The notes under the pieces: generated by a model | Told to the model about the DNA's origin: nothing | Databases searched by the model: none | Seen by the model: the letters and a program-made list of their open reading frames with translations, nothing else | Part shown: one piece after another, positions 53,480 through 62,565 of the stretch | Layout: every line of letters starts with the position of its first letter | Numbering within the stretch: the stretch's first letter is position 1 | Made by a program: the position numbers and the translations under genes | Source: Dyadobacter arcticus | GTDB lineage: Bacteria > Bacteroidota > Bacteroidia > Cytophagales > Spirosomataceae | Length of the DNA: 64,000 bases | NCBI RefSeq assembly: GCF_011762185.1 | Contig: NZ_JAASQJ010000001.1 | Location: 1,667,510 to 1,731,509 of the forward strand | Direction of reading: 5' to 3'

Positions 53480-54223
53480 CTAAAGTCGGCCAAAACGTTC
53501 CAGTAAACGCTCTTTTTGTTGGCGTGCTACCGGTACAGTGATCCCATTGGTTAGTTGCAAATACGTTCCTTCTCCTTTAATAAGCCTGATAATGTGGTGT
53601 ATGTTAACCATGAATTGTCTGTGGACGCGTATAAACTCCCTTACTTCCAAAACTTCCTGTACGTCACCTAATGTCTTTGAGATGATATACTGTTCACCAT
53701 TTGAAAGATGAAAGCGGGTATAATTGCTGTCAGCTTCACAGTAAATAATTTGACGCAGCTCAATAAATGTCAGCCCGCCCTTATGCGGCATTGCAACACG
53801 ATCGGGAAGACTAACACCTGTACTAGGGTGATAGCTTCTAAGCATATCTAATTGGTGCGGATTTATCTTAGTAAGATTTTCTGCCCGCCGGACTGCAGCG
53901 ATAAGGTCATCTGAATCGATGGGTTTAAGTAGATAGTCCAGCGCACTGAAGCGGAACGCTTGCACAGCATATTGATCATATGCTGTGACAAATATTACGC
54001 TAAAATTCAAATCTGCGGTCTTTTTTAGAAGTTGAAAACCGTTCATTACCGGCATTTCAATATCAAGAAATACCAACGTCGGTTTTAAGGAACGTATACC
54101 CTCTAAGCCTTCCGTGCTTTCCGTGTACCTTCCGACGATCTCGACTTGCTGGCAATTTCGTGCAAGTTGAAACGCGAGAAGCTCGACATTATCTGGTTCG
54201 TCGTCAATAATGATTGTTCGCAT
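53480..54223 (-). CDS. LytTR-type response regulator
   Basis: 247 residues from the ATG at 54223 (MRTIIIDDEPDNVELLAFQL); upstream codons overlap the kinase gene. The receiver domain has Asp54 in VFLDIEMPVMNGF, FVTAYDQYAVQAF and the Lys in DYLLKPID. The C-terminal LytTR DNA-binding domain shows YCEADSNYTRFHLSNGEQYI and the FIRVHRQFMVNIHHI motif. It begins three bases after the end of the LytS-like kinase gene, its cognate sensor. Confidence 0.95.
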   Translation of the reverse strand: MRTIIIDDEPDNVELLAFQLARNCQQVEIVGRYTESTEGLEGIRSLKPTLVFLDIEMPVMNGFQLLKKTADLNFSVIFVTAYDQYAVQAFRFSALDYLLKPIDSDDLIAAVRRAENLTKINPHQLDMLRSYHPSTGVSLPDRVAMPHKGGLTFIELRQIIYCEADSNYTRFHLSNGEQYIISKTLGDVQEVLEVREFIRVHRQFMVNIHHIIRLIKGEGTYLQLTNGITVPVARQQKERLLERFGRL

Positions 54224-54225
54224 GG

Positions 54226-56232
54226 TTAAACAGGAATTTTTAAAATCACTCTGGTTCCGCATGGCTCGCCGAAACTGTCCACAAGGTCGACGATTTGAAC
54301 GTCGGTTCTGATGTTGTAAAGTTGGTTGATCATCCTAATTCTGTCGGCAGTAACCTGCATTCCGAATGATTTGTGTTTCTCTGTCGACCTGCTTTCAAGC
54401 TCCGCTGAGCGAGCCCGGCCTATTCCGCTATCTTCAATGGCGATTGTTAGCAGATTTTCATCGGTTTGTGTGACCTCTATTTCGATCAGGCCGCCTTCTG
54501 GCTTGTGCATAAGGCCATGCCATATAGCATTTTCCACATATGGCTGTAGAAGTAATGGTGGGATACACAGGTACCTCTGATCAATCTCATTAGCAATGAT
54601 GTTAAACCGGACCTTTTCTTTAAAACGCATTGCTTCAAGCTCGATGTACAATCTTAAGGCATCCAGCTCATTCTGTAACGTAACCAGCTCAGAGCGCGAG
54701 TTTTCCAGCACCAGGCGTATTAGTTTCGAAAACTTATTCAGATAATCTGACGCTTTTTCCGCATCATTTTGAAGTGTATATAATTTGATAGAATTAAGGC
54801 AGTTGAAAATAAAATGCGGATTCATTTGAGCCCGTAATGCTGTCATCTCCGTACTGGCAAGTTTTTGTTCAAATTCGGTTTCCAGCTGCCTGATATGTTG
54901 TTGCTCCAAAAGAAGGTTCTGCGTTTGAATTTCCTGCGTTTGTTTCATTAAATCTGTTTCCAGCTGTCGGGTATAGCTTGCGTGCATGGTTTTGTTTTCC
55001 AGTTCGGTCAGCCGGTTGCGATACGCTAGCGCAAGAGAGAAGAAAAACAATTCGATCAGTAGCCCTAATGCCATGAAAAACGGTGGGTAACTAATAAATG
55101 TCTTTTCCAATTCGGACGCATCGGGAAACAGAAATAGAGAGTGAATGGGGGCTATTGAAACAATGAAAAGGCTTATTGACCCAGCCAACAGGTAGGATCT
55201 CAGAGAAGAATTGCTTTTGTAAATCGACAGCATCAAAATCAAACCTGTCACAACCCCTGAAAGATCACACAGCAAATAATATGCATTGTCTGTTAGCCAA
55301 AGTCCGGTAAAAATCTCGATCAAAGACATTAATTGCTGCAATAACAAAAGGGTCATGACTGCTATGACCAGTCGCCAGATCCTGGGTTGTCGAATACGCA
55401 AATCCAGCAATTTTGATAAAAACAAGCCATAGAAAAAACTGACTGAAAATGATAAAGACGCAAGGCAAGGATGGGTGAGCTGGGGGAAAGTGGCAGGGGC
55501 CAGACCAAGGAAAAGACGGTAATCTACCATTTTTACGATCCAGGCGAGTGACACAAATGTGTAAATCGCATAGTATAGATAGGTAAGGTCCCGATTCAGA
55601 TAATACTGAAATAACGTAAATAATCCCATCAATAACAGGCATCCGGCAATCATCGAAATTGCAATTGAAATCCATTTCACTTGAATTACTTCCTGTGCCA
55701 GAAAGGTGGAATAGCCTTCTGGTGTATAGAGAATATCAGATGGGTAACTGAATACTCGAACATAATCGATGGCACGAACATAAAACCGGCTTTCTGAATT
55801 GGGCAAGACAGTCAACGGCATTGTGCCCGCACCAGCGCCTCCCCCGGCGAACAATCCACCTTTCGCTATTAAATTACCCTTGTTGTTGTAGACAGAAAGT
55901 ATTGCGTGAGCTCCCGCATTATACCATAGTTGTAGGGTGTCCTTCGGATGCAGGTTTTTAATATCAAACCTTTTCCAGACAATTTTTGTGGCATTATCAA
56001 AATCATTGTAAGTAAGATTTTCTGGAATCGATACCAATGGAGTAAATGATTTTCTACTCACAGCCGCAATGTCTGCAAGCGTATCATTGAGCAGATTTTC
56101 ATAAACCCAAGTTTGCTCTCGAATATCTATCCCGGATGACCCGGAAGGCTGACCGTAAAAAGTGCTTGACTGACTTCTTGATCTATCGACGAGCGCAATT
56201 AAGCCAAGCACAATCAAAATGACCAACCGCAT
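54226..56232 (-). CDS. 7TM-DISM sensor kinase of the LytS/His_kinase type
   Basis: About 668 residues from the ATG at 56232, which begins a signal peptide (MRLVILIVLGLIALVDRSRS); a TTG at 56283 is a less likely start. A periplasmic 7TMR-DISM extracellular domain (residues about 40-190) is followed by seven membrane segments (about 195-400), a coiled coil (NKTMHASYTRQLETDLMKQT) and the kinase domain. The conserved LRAQMNPHFIFNCLNSIKLY holds the phospho-acceptor His. The ATPase region shows LLLQPYVENAIWHGLMHKPE and IAIEDSGIGRARSAELESR. It partners with the LytTR regulator. Confidence 0.93.
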   Translation of the reverse strand: MRLVILIVLGLIALVDRSRSQSSTFYGQPSGSSGIDIREQTWVYENLLNDTLADIAAVSRKSFTPLVSIPENLTYNDFDNATKIVWKRFDIKNLHPKDTLQLWYNAGAHAILSVYNNKGNLIAKGGLFAGGGAGAGTMPLTVLPNSESRFYVRAIDYVRVFSYPSDILYTPEGYSTFLAQEVIQVKWISIAISMIAGCLLLMGLFTLFQYYLNRDLTYLYYAIYTFVSLAWIVKMVDYRLFLGLAPATFPQLTHPCLASLSFSVSFFYGLFLSKLLDLRIRQPRIWRLVIAVMTLLLLQQLMSLIEIFTGLWLTDNAYYLLCDLSGVVTGLILMLSIYKSNSSLRSYLLAGSISLFIVSIAPIHSLFLFPDASELEKTFISYPPFFMALGLLIELFFFSLALAYRNRLTELENKTMHASYTRQLETDLMKQTQEIQTQNLLLEQQHIRQLETEFEQKLASTEMTALRAQMNPHFIFNCLNSIKLYTLQNDAEKASDYLNKFSKLIRLVLENSRSELVTLQNELDALRLYIELEAMRFKEKVRFNIIANEIDQRYLCIPPLLLQPYVENAIWHGLMHKPEGGLIEIEVTQTDENLLTIAIEDSGIGRARSAELESRSTEKHKSFGMQVTADRIRMINQLYNIRTDVQIVDLVDSFGEPCGTRVILKIPV

Positions 56233-56283
56233 AATACCAGAGTTAGATAAGTAATTTACTGAAATAGATTGTATATGAGTCAA

Positions 56284-56478
56284 TCATTTGGATTGCTCAT
56301 ATACAATCTTTCCGTCAATCATCGTCAGTACGCACTTTGTTGCTGGTAGTTGTTCAGCTGGCATTGTAAAAATTTTTCCATTAGTAATGATAAAATCTGC
56401 TTGCTGCGCAAATGCATCCTTTTTAAGCATCATAAAAAGCAACAATGCGATGAGGTGAAATATGGTTTTTCGTCTCAT
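56284..56478 (-). pseudogene. Amidohydrolase with its middle deleted
   Basis: 64 residues: signal peptide (MRRKTIFHLIALLLFMMLKK, DAFA) then ADFIITNGKIFTM, the usual N-terminus of an amidohydrolase of the YtcJ type, directly joined to CVLTMIDGKIVYEQ, its C-terminus. About 500 residues with the metal-binding site are missing. The frame is intact over the join. It is close to the kinase gene (next to its upstream end) and to an NTF2-like gene. Confidence 0.7.
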
Positions 56479-56489
56479 TTTCTTATTTC

Positions 56490-57095
56490 CTAAGGTTCGT
56501 CACGAATTTTTAGTGGTTGGTTTTTTTCGCCGTAGATAGCAAAGCCCAGATCGAAAAAAAGCTGATCGTTGCCGTAGCTGGTGTAAGTCTGTTGGATTTT
56601 ATTGTCCACGATAAGCGCCAGTTGATGGAAAACAATCTGAATCGGCTTACCCTGATCCCTTTGGTCTTTTGCTGACCAGACTGCTTTTAAATAAACCCAT
56701 TGCCCTCTGTTTTGCCCTTTATCAGGCTTAGCCAACCTTGTGTTTTCGTAAATCAGTTTTTGATCCGTAAAAAGAAGAAAGTTTCTGCGCCATTGCTCGA
56801 GCAAGTCATCCGTTCCAAGAAAGTCCGAAAACCCTGGGCCATAGGCCTTGAAATCATTGGCTAATTTATCCCTGGCAGCCTTAAAATCGCCGTGGATCAG
56901 TTCCTCAAGATACGCTCTGACAATCCATGTGTTCGCAGTATCCTTTCTGGTCAGCCGGGGATTTTGATCAATACTTCCGGTATTAGCGAGTTCGGCTTTG
57001 GGATGCCATCCCGAAAAAGGATTGGCCTTCGTGTCGTGGATTAGCTGGCCGAGGGCAAACACGAAAATGCTGAATAAGCGGACAAATCTTTTCAT
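56490..57095 (-). CDS. Exported NTF2-like protein
   Basis: 201 residues. A signal peptide (FVRLFSIFVFALGQLIHDTK) leads to a SnoaL/NTF2-like fold: NTWIVRAYLEELIHGDFKAA, FLGTDDLLEQWRRNFLLFTD and GQWVYLKAVWSAKDQRDQGK. Such proteins with signal peptides in Bacteroidota often sit next to amidohydrolases or two-component genes. It precedes the amidohydrolase remnant by 11 bp, so the two probably were one operon. Function unknown. Confidence 0.7.
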   Translation of the reverse strand: MKRFVRLFSIFVFALGQLIHDTKANPFSGWHPKAELANTGSIDQNPRLTRKDTANTWIVRAYLEELIHGDFKAARDKLANDFKAYGPGFSDFLGTDDLLEQWRRNFLLFTDQKLIYENTRLAKPDKGQNRGQWVYLKAVWSAKDQRDQGKPIQIVFHQLALIVDNKIQQTYTSYGNDQLFFDLGFAIYGEKNQPLKIRDEP

Positions 57096-57498
57096 AAGGT
57101 CTATTAATCATGTTTTTGCTGATTGATAGCCTAAACCTAACGACCACGCCGCTATGAGAAAAAGAAGCCGATGTAAACGGTACCGATTTTCGCGTGAGGT
57201 GCATAAATATTGAGTCGCCGCAAAAATCAATGAAGGAACGTTCATATAGTAAAAAACATGACAAACAGAGCATTAGTCCTCGTTCCGAACGAGTCTTTAA
57301 AGATATACCTAATCGATAAGCAGTTAGCCTGAAGTTTCGCACTTTGGCTATCCGCTCAAAAAACTGGCCGGACTGGTTAAGAAGAGATAGACGGCTCAGG
57401 CACCGCTGCCGCTCTTCAAATTAGTTAGCATTAACTATTTCCCCATCCCCTGCTGTAACCGACTTTTGGCCTGTCAAACCCCAAAAAGTTTTATGATT
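57096..57498. other. Gap between NTF2-like gene and barrel gene, no gene seen
   Basis: About 400 bp without a supported gene. The adjacent genes are divergent, so both promoters should lie here. I see no strong hairpin or RNA signature. Confidence 0.5.
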
Positions 57499-58392
57499 AT
57501 GAAAACCTTTAGGTATGTGCTGATCCTAATGGCCGCGCTGTGGCCCGCCATAGGCTGGGGTCAGAATCCTCCGCTGATTGGCCCCGAAGTGCCGCCACCA
57601 CCGCAAAATCCGCTATCGGACCCACAAGGGGACAGGGCCCTGAAAATATTGTTTAACGTGTCCGTCGACCTCGCCAAACAGGAACTGTTAAACTCTTCCG
57701 CCGCCGGTACGCCCTATGCAAATCGTGACGCAGTAGGTACCAGCCTTAGATACAATGCGGCTATTTTATTACTGACTGGGGTCAAACAAATAATCAATAA
57801 CTGGCGCGACTTTCTGAATTCGCCACATACGTACCGAAGCCCCACTCCATCCAACCCTGCTACGCTGATGGCCTCTACCGATGGAGTATGGGAACCCGTA
57901 GCACCCGCTGACAAGGATTCGTTCCTGAATCATCTTGATCTGGCCTACGGCCTTCAACTGATTGGCAAGGGCGGCAAGATGGGTACGTCCACAACCCGGA
58001 TGACTTACCTCGAAGTTCCAGCCTACATACTCTACAATCACGACCTGCCCAATGGGAAAGGGCAGGTGTTCGGTGGCCTGGGCTTTTACCTGGCTTACGG
58101 ATTATGGGGAAACATTAGCGATTCGGCTTTCCCGGGGTCGGTATCGGCATTCGACAAAAACAGCGGCTATAAACACTTCGATGCGGGACTCCTGCTTACG
58201 ACAGGGTATCAACTTCCACAAAGTCTGCGCGTAAGTCTGGCCTACGAACTCGGCTTAGTGAATCTCGTTCCCAATGGCGGACCTTACGATAAAGTTATGA
58301 ACCGCGTCTGGAGCCTCAACGTTGCCTATCCGCTCCAAAATCTGGGGGCAATGGTCAAAAAGTCTAAAGCTAGCTCGCTTAATAATCAATGA
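57499..58392 (+). CDS. Outer-membrane beta-barrel protein, PorT-like
   Basis: About 297 residues from the ATG at 57499 (57493 also possible). Signal peptide: MKTFRYVLILMAALWPAIGW then GQNPP. Barrel-like strands are seen as MTYLEVPAYILYNHDL, GQVFGGLGFYLAYGLWG, FDAGLLLTTGYQLPQSLRVS and NRVWSLNVAYPLQN. The C-terminus continues for 20 polar residues (MVKKSKASSLNNQ) into the region of an alpha/beta-hydrolase remnant, so the natural end may have been altered. Substrate unknown. Confidence 0.65.
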   Translation: MKTFRYVLILMAALWPAIGWGQNPPLIGPEVPPPPQNPLSDPQGDRALKILFNVSVDLAKQELLNSSAAGTPYANRDAVGTSLRYNAAILLLTGVKQIINNWRDFLNSPHTYRSPTPSNPATLMASTDGVWEPVAPADKDSFLNHLDLAYGLQLIGKGGKMGTSTTRMTYLEVPAYILYNHDLPNGKGQVFGGLGFYLAYGLWGNISDSAFPGSVSAFDKNSGYKHFDAGLLLTTGYQLPQSLRVSLAYELGLVNLVPNGGPYDKVMNRVWSLNVAYPLQNLGAMVKKSKASSLNNQ

Positions 58393-58572
58393 GCCACACA
58401 TAAAAGCTGAACAATTGAAGAAGATCAATTGTCCCATCCTGGTCATTGGCGGCGATTATGATGTACTATCGCCTAACACAGCTTACTTATTACCGAGTCG
58501 ATTCCCAATTCGTATTTATGGATAGTTCCCAACTCCGGTCACGCTGTACTCAGTCACTTGGCCATTAAATAG
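58364..58572 (+). pseudogene. Alpha/beta hydrolase C-terminal remnant
   Basis: The frame reads LIINEPHIKAEQLKKINCPI and LVIGGDYDVLSPNTA, the strand with the catalytic Asp of an alpha/beta hydrolase. Then a frame change near 58500 gives LWIVPNSGHAVLSHLAIK with the catalytic His in SGHA. The N-terminal three-quarters are missing. It overlaps the 3' end of the barrel gene, showing a deletion or fusion joint. Confidence 0.7.
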
Positions 58573-58987
58573 AGTAATCTGTTGTATAATCTTGAATGTG
58601 TTAGCCAAAGTTCGAAACGTCGAACTAACTACTTGTAGATTATCCGTTTCATGAAATGCCCATTATTTGATGAACCAGCACAGTGGCGCAGCGCCTTATG
58701 GGGCAATCTCACAATCGGAGGGTTTAATGAGATTGATAACACTCAACACTCGTGATCTCATTTCCGGAAAAATATAAGAAACCGGTTATATATTGAGACG
58801 CAAACAACTTTTTCTGATGAATGTGAGTCGTGATTAAAAAACAATTTGGCAATGAAATATATAGCTTGAGATATATAGCTATAGAAACTGTGCTCACCAA
58901 GTTGGAAGCGAAAATCAATGAAATAAACGAGCAGACCCATGCAGTATGCTGGCGCTTAAACGACTCACTAGAGTCGACTATGGAGAA
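58573..58987. other. Gap with no intact gene
   Basis: About 415 bp without a supported frame. It sits between two remnants and looks like decayed coding DNA of the AraC gene or its upstream region. Confidence 0.45.
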
Positions 58988-59135
58988 TTGACTTCCATTG
59001 CCTTCGAACTCGACTACACGGATCAATTTCATTAGAGAGTTTCAGGAATTTGCCGAGATGCCACCTTACAATTTTGTGTGCAACAAAAGTGTAGGCGGGG
59101 AGAGCTCATCCTTTCTATACATACCGATTGAGTAG
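58988..59135 (+). pseudogene. AraC-family regulator C-terminal remnant
   Basis: LTSIAFELDYTDQF then a stop in frame and, after a one-base shift, IREFQEFAEMPPYNFVCNKS. This is the second HTH of an AraC-type regulator (the pattern AFElGYtDQSHFIREFkefxGxxPxxF). The remaining domain and first HTH are not found. Confidence 0.7.
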
Positions 59136-59205
59136 CTGTCGTTTTTTTACAATTCTGATAAGTCAGGTTCTACTTAAATTGCGTTAAACTTAAACTTACC
59201 GCATC

Positions 59206-59595
59206 ATGGATAGAATCATCACACCCACACTCGTTCTGCGCATTACCCTGGCTGCTGTTTTTTTTATGCATGGCAGTAGCATTTTCACAGGAGCCATAAA
59301 CAACTTTGGTAATCTTTATCTTAACGAAGTGGGATTCGCTCCGATTGGTATGCCGTTGGCGTGGGTGATTAAGTTATCGCATGTGGCATACGCGGTACTC
59401 CTTATTTTAAATCGTTACGTGCGAGTCGCTGCACTCACCACCATTCCGATTTTGGTGGCAGGTATTATTATGATTCATGCGGCTGAAGGGTGGTTTGTGG
59501 TAGGCGCTGGCAGAAATGGCGTGGAGTTCAATGTACTACTGATTAGCGTCCTGGTATATTTGGCAATTATCAACAAAAAGGGCGTTGTTGTATAA
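59206..59595 (+). CDS. DoxX-family membrane protein
   Basis: 129 residues with four membrane segments: LVLRITLAAVFFMHGSSIFT, LAWVIKLSHVAYAVLLIL, VAALTTIPILVAGIIMIHAA and VEFNVLLISVLVYLAII. The HG in the first segment and the GWFV...GxNGVEFNxLL end are typical of DoxX family members. These are inner-membrane proteins of redox or quinone-related roles; the precise function is not known. Its context (AraC remnant, then an IS) does not help. Confidence 0.88.
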   Translation: MDRIITPTLVLRITLAAVFFMHGSSIFTGAINNFGNLYLNEVGFAPIGMPLAWVIKLSHVAYAVLLILNRYVRVAALTTIPILVAGIIMIHAAEGWFVVGAGRNGVEFNVLLISVLVYLAIINKKGVVV

Positions 59596-59749
59596 ACTGA
59601 ATTTTCATCGGACGGATACAAATCTCCTCATCCTACGGCTGTTCTATCTAGTCTCAAATAACGTCTGTGGCTGTTGCACAACTGTCTGCTTGGAGGTTTA
59701 TGACAGTGATGGATCGTATTTATCTTAACGAAGAAATGGAATTTCGCTG

Positions 59750-61252
59750 CTAGAAGACCAATGAGCGTTTCAACACCACAATAAGGTTGTTTTGGCCTTT
59801 AAACATGGCCTCTTGGGCTGTTTTTCTGCTAAAGAACTTCAAGTACTTCTTTATGTTAAAGGCAATCGCCGCCATCACCATCGTCTTATGTGCACCATCG
59901 ATTCCAAGTACTGAAATCTTGTTAAGCCCATAATATTGCGTCAGGCTTCCAAAGACCGGTTCGACTGTTCCCTGCCTTAAACCTTTCATGCGTTTCCCGG
60001 CTGTCGTTTGTTGGCGGAGATAAGCGCGCTGGTATTCTTCCTCATAGATCGTCTTTACAATTCTCTTCGTGCCAGCCTTCGGAATACATTTCTGTTTTAA
60101 TGGGCATGTCGCGCAGTCAGTCCTGGTAGTCCAATATGCCTTTAAGGGCTTGCCTTCTGTGCTGTACTCGAGTGACCGAAACGGTAACTTCTTTCCATTA
60201 GGACAAGTGTAGGAATCTGTTTCCTTATTGTAATCAAAGCCATCCAACTGCGGTCTGAACTTTCCAAAGACTGGAATCCATCCCGTGATTTTCCGTTTTT
60301 CCAGGAATTGATAATTGTATCCGTTGGAATAACCTGTATCAGCCATCAGGTCTGTTAATCTCAGATAATTTCTTTTGAGTCTATCCTGCAAAACACTTGC
60401 GATTCTAGGTAAATACTGGCTGTCACGACCGTCAGCAAAGTCGGCTTGGATATGACTTATTACCCCAATGGCAGCATCAACAGACATTGAACAATGATAA
60501 TTGAGTTTTCTGGCTTTGCCTGGTTTAATTGAGATCCTGGCATCCGGATCATGCGGGTTGTAGTGCGTTTTATTACTTAGCAATTGGGCTTTCTCATTAC
60601 TGGCTTTCGGTCGGTTTGGCCTGTCAGCATTTAAGTTGTCCTGGTATTTTGCCAGGCGTTTGAGTTGACTTGTACTGGCAGTCATCACGGTTTTGCCATC
60701 TTGGTAGTTTGCTCTCACATCCGGATTGTCGTCATCAACTCCTGTAAAATGCGCCTTAATCGACTGTGCCGGAACCTTTAATTCAAGGTTTTCTATTGAA
60801 GCATTTGCTTTTATCGGAGCCGAATCGATGGCATGAGTGTGACCTGCAACCATTCCATTTTCAACACACTTGGTAAATACCTTGTCAAACAACGACTCGA
60901 AGAGTGTGGCGGGATATAGTTGCCTGGTCCTGCTAACAGTGGAATGCCATGGCAGCGGTTCGTCAATATCATAACCGATAAAATAAAGAACATCCATCCG
61001 CATAGAGCAGTGCTCCATCAAACGGCGATCAGATGTGATGTTTTCCAGATATCCTGTTAGCATCAACTTAAAGAACACAACCGGATCGATTGATGGATTG
61101 CCAGTTTTGCCATACAGCTCGCGGGTGTCTTTGTATAGAAACTGTAAATCGAGCGTTTCGCTAAGCCTTCGATAGAAATTTTCTTTAGGAACGCGATCTG
61201 AAAGTTGGAAGCTGACGAAGAGCTTTTCCGAGTAATTTTTCTTTCCTTGCAT
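59750..61252 (-). CDS. tnp: IS1182-family DDE transposase
   Basis: 500 residues, the normal length. The N-terminal domain of the family shows FYRRLSETLDLQFLYKDTRE, GNPSIDPVVFFKLMLTGYL and LMEHCSMRMDVLYFIGYDID with LPWHSTVSRTR. DDE residues are likely in HAIDSAPIKANAS, LTDLMADTGYSNG and GTVEPVFGSLTQYYGL; a zinc-like cluster CATCPLKQKC lies before the last one. The frame is intact, so the element may be active. Confidence 0.95.
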   Translation of the reverse strand: MQGKKNYSEKLFVSFQLSDRVPKENFYRRLSETLDLQFLYKDTRELYGKTGNPSIDPVVFFKLMLTGYLENITSDRRLMEHCSMRMDVLYFIGYDIDEPLPWHSTVSRTRQLYPATLFESLFDKVFTKCVENGMVAGHTHAIDSAPIKANASIENLELKVPAQSIKAHFTGVDDDNPDVRANYQDGKTVMTASTSQLKRLAKYQDNLNADRPNRPKASNEKAQLLSNKTHYNPHDPDARISIKPGKARKLNYHCSMSVDAAIGVISHIQADFADGRDSQYLPRIASVLQDRLKRNYLRLTDLMADTGYSNGYNYQFLEKRKITGWIPVFGKFRPQLDGFDYNKETDSYTCPNGKKLPFRSLEYSTEGKPLKAYWTTRTDCATCPLKQKCIPKAGTKRIVKTIYEEEYQRAYLRQQTTAGKRMKGLRQGTVEPVFGSLTQYYGLNKISVLGIDGAHKTMVMAAIAFNIKKYLKFFSRKTAQEAMFKGQNNLIVVLKRSLVF

Positions 61253-61317
61253 TCCTGAAGTTACAAAAATTTACTCGACTGGTAAAGAGCCAATTAGTTA
61301 ATAATCTTTCACGAAGC

Positions 61318-61830
61318 ATGCATAACAAATTACAAGCAGTTTCTAACGGTATATTGGAAGAGCTTAACCGATTCTCAGATGAAATTATATATCTAGGCCC
61401 TCCGATTGAAGATGACCGTTTACTTCACTTTGAAGCTAAAATTGGCTTTTCTTTTCCCGAGGATTTCCGATTTATTGTCAGTCGACACAATGGTATCTCA
61501 CTTGGTGGGATTGAAGTATTTGGTCTCGACAAGGCCTTACGCGGATCCTCGATGGATGAAATTTATGAATTTGAGCACAAACATGCTGGCTCGAAAATGC
61601 CAGATACTTACCTTCCATTCTCCCCAGACGGGGCAGGGAATCACTATTGTCTGGACCTATCGACATTGGCAAATGGCATATGTAAAATTGTTTTTTGGCA
61701 ACACGATTTGGAATATGAAAACGAAGATCAGGTAGAAACCTGCAACAATAGTTTCAGCGATTGGTTACAAGAAGTTTTGATTGGTTGGGCCTTAGAAGAT
61801 TACAATTACGACGGATCGCCTCGCGCCTAA
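61318..61830 (+). CDS. SMI1/KNR4 (SUKH-1) family protein
   Basis: 170 residues. The family core is IYLGPPIEDDRLLHFEAKIG then FSFPEDFRFIVSRHNGISLG, with GLDKALRGSSMDEIYEFEHK and YLPFSPDGAGNHYCLDLST, and NSFSDWLQEVLIGW at the end. SUKH proteins in bacteria mostly serve as immunity proteins against contact-dependent or secreted nuclease toxins, or as general cellular proteins. No toxin gene is adjacent. It lies between the transposase gene and the likely right end of the IS, divergent from the transposase. Confidence 0.85.
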   Translation: MHNKLQAVSNGILEELNRFSDEIIYLGPPIEDDRLLHFEAKIGFSFPEDFRFIVSRHNGISLGGIEVFGLDKALRGSSMDEIYEFEHKHAGSKMPDTYLPFSPDGAGNHYCLDLSTLANGICKIVFWQHDLEYENEDQVETCNNSFSDWLQEVLIGWALEDYNYDGSPRA

Positions 61831-62025
61831 TATTGTAATCGAAGTCTAAATACTACGGATGCTGAATTATGTCGTAGTCGAGTTGTGCAACACCCACGTC
61901 CGAAATCTGATGCATTTGGATACCTAAAATTGACATATCCAACCCAGTATCTCGATTGGAGGGTTTTGTGAGATTGGTTGACGGCATGTTTTTTATATAA
62001 ATTCCTTAAACCAATCTAGAGAGAC

Positions 62026-62420
62026 GTGGCCAAATTAGAAGTTTGGGCAAACATGCCCGTTAAAGATGTTGAAAGAACACGCGATTTTTTCAAAAAAATG
62101 GGATTTAAAGTAAATGGTCCTCATGAAAGCGCCGATATCGCTAGTTTCATTTTCAGCGACGATCACTTTGTTATCCACTTTTTTAAGGAAGATAAGTTTA
62201 TACAAATTGCAAGAAATGAAAGCCCAGATACTTCCAAAACTTCTGAAATAATGTTTACAATCGCGGCAGATAACAAGGCTGCAGTGGACGAATGGTACGA
62301 TAAAGTAAAACAGGCTGGGGTGTGATAGTTACTGAGCCAAAGCAAATACCCGAGGGTTATAATTTGGTTTTTGCTGATTTAGACGGGCACCGCTGGAACG
62401 TATTTTGTCGAAATCCTTAG
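62026..62420 (+). pseudogene. Glyoxalase/bleomycin resistance (VOC) protein with one frameshift
   Basis: From a GTG at 62026 the frame reads AKLEVWANMPVKDVERTRDF then MGFKVNGPHESADI and DDHFVIHFFKED, the VOC fold. At about 62317 (GGGG in GCTGGGGTG) one base is added or lost and the downstream frame continues IVTEPKQIPEGYNLVFADLD and GHRWNVFC to TAG at 62418-62420. A single base error in the G-run would restore the gene, so sequencing error cannot be excluded. Confidence 0.75.
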
Positions 62421-62565
62421 TAAAGGGATTGATAAAGTGAGCGTAAAATCAGATTTTAGGTGATTTGCGCGTAAGCAGAATGCTTTGAAGGACTTCACTC
62501 ATTCGCGATAAATTTGTTTCTTCCATTCTGATTATTGCAAATTCATAACACAGAGGATTGGTTGA

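Larger units (their letters stand above)
59667..61897. mobile_element. IS1182-family insertion sequence with a possible SUKH passenger gene
   Basis: Inverted ends are suggested: GTGGCTGTTGCACAACT (59667-59683) and AGTTGTGCAACACCCAC (61881-61897), reverse complements at 16 of 17 bases. They enclose the transposase gene and the SMI1/KNR4 gene. A 5-bp repeat ACGTC lies at 59661-59665 and at 61896-61900, but its register with the ends does not fit perfectly, so I am not sure of the target duplication. If the ends are right, the unit is about 2.2 kb, long for IS1182, because it carries a passenger. Confidence 0.5.

Noticed and set aside
58724..59032. 102-codon minus-strand frame
   Set aside because: Composition is that of AT-rich non-coding DNA and it overlaps the AraC remnant on the other strand.
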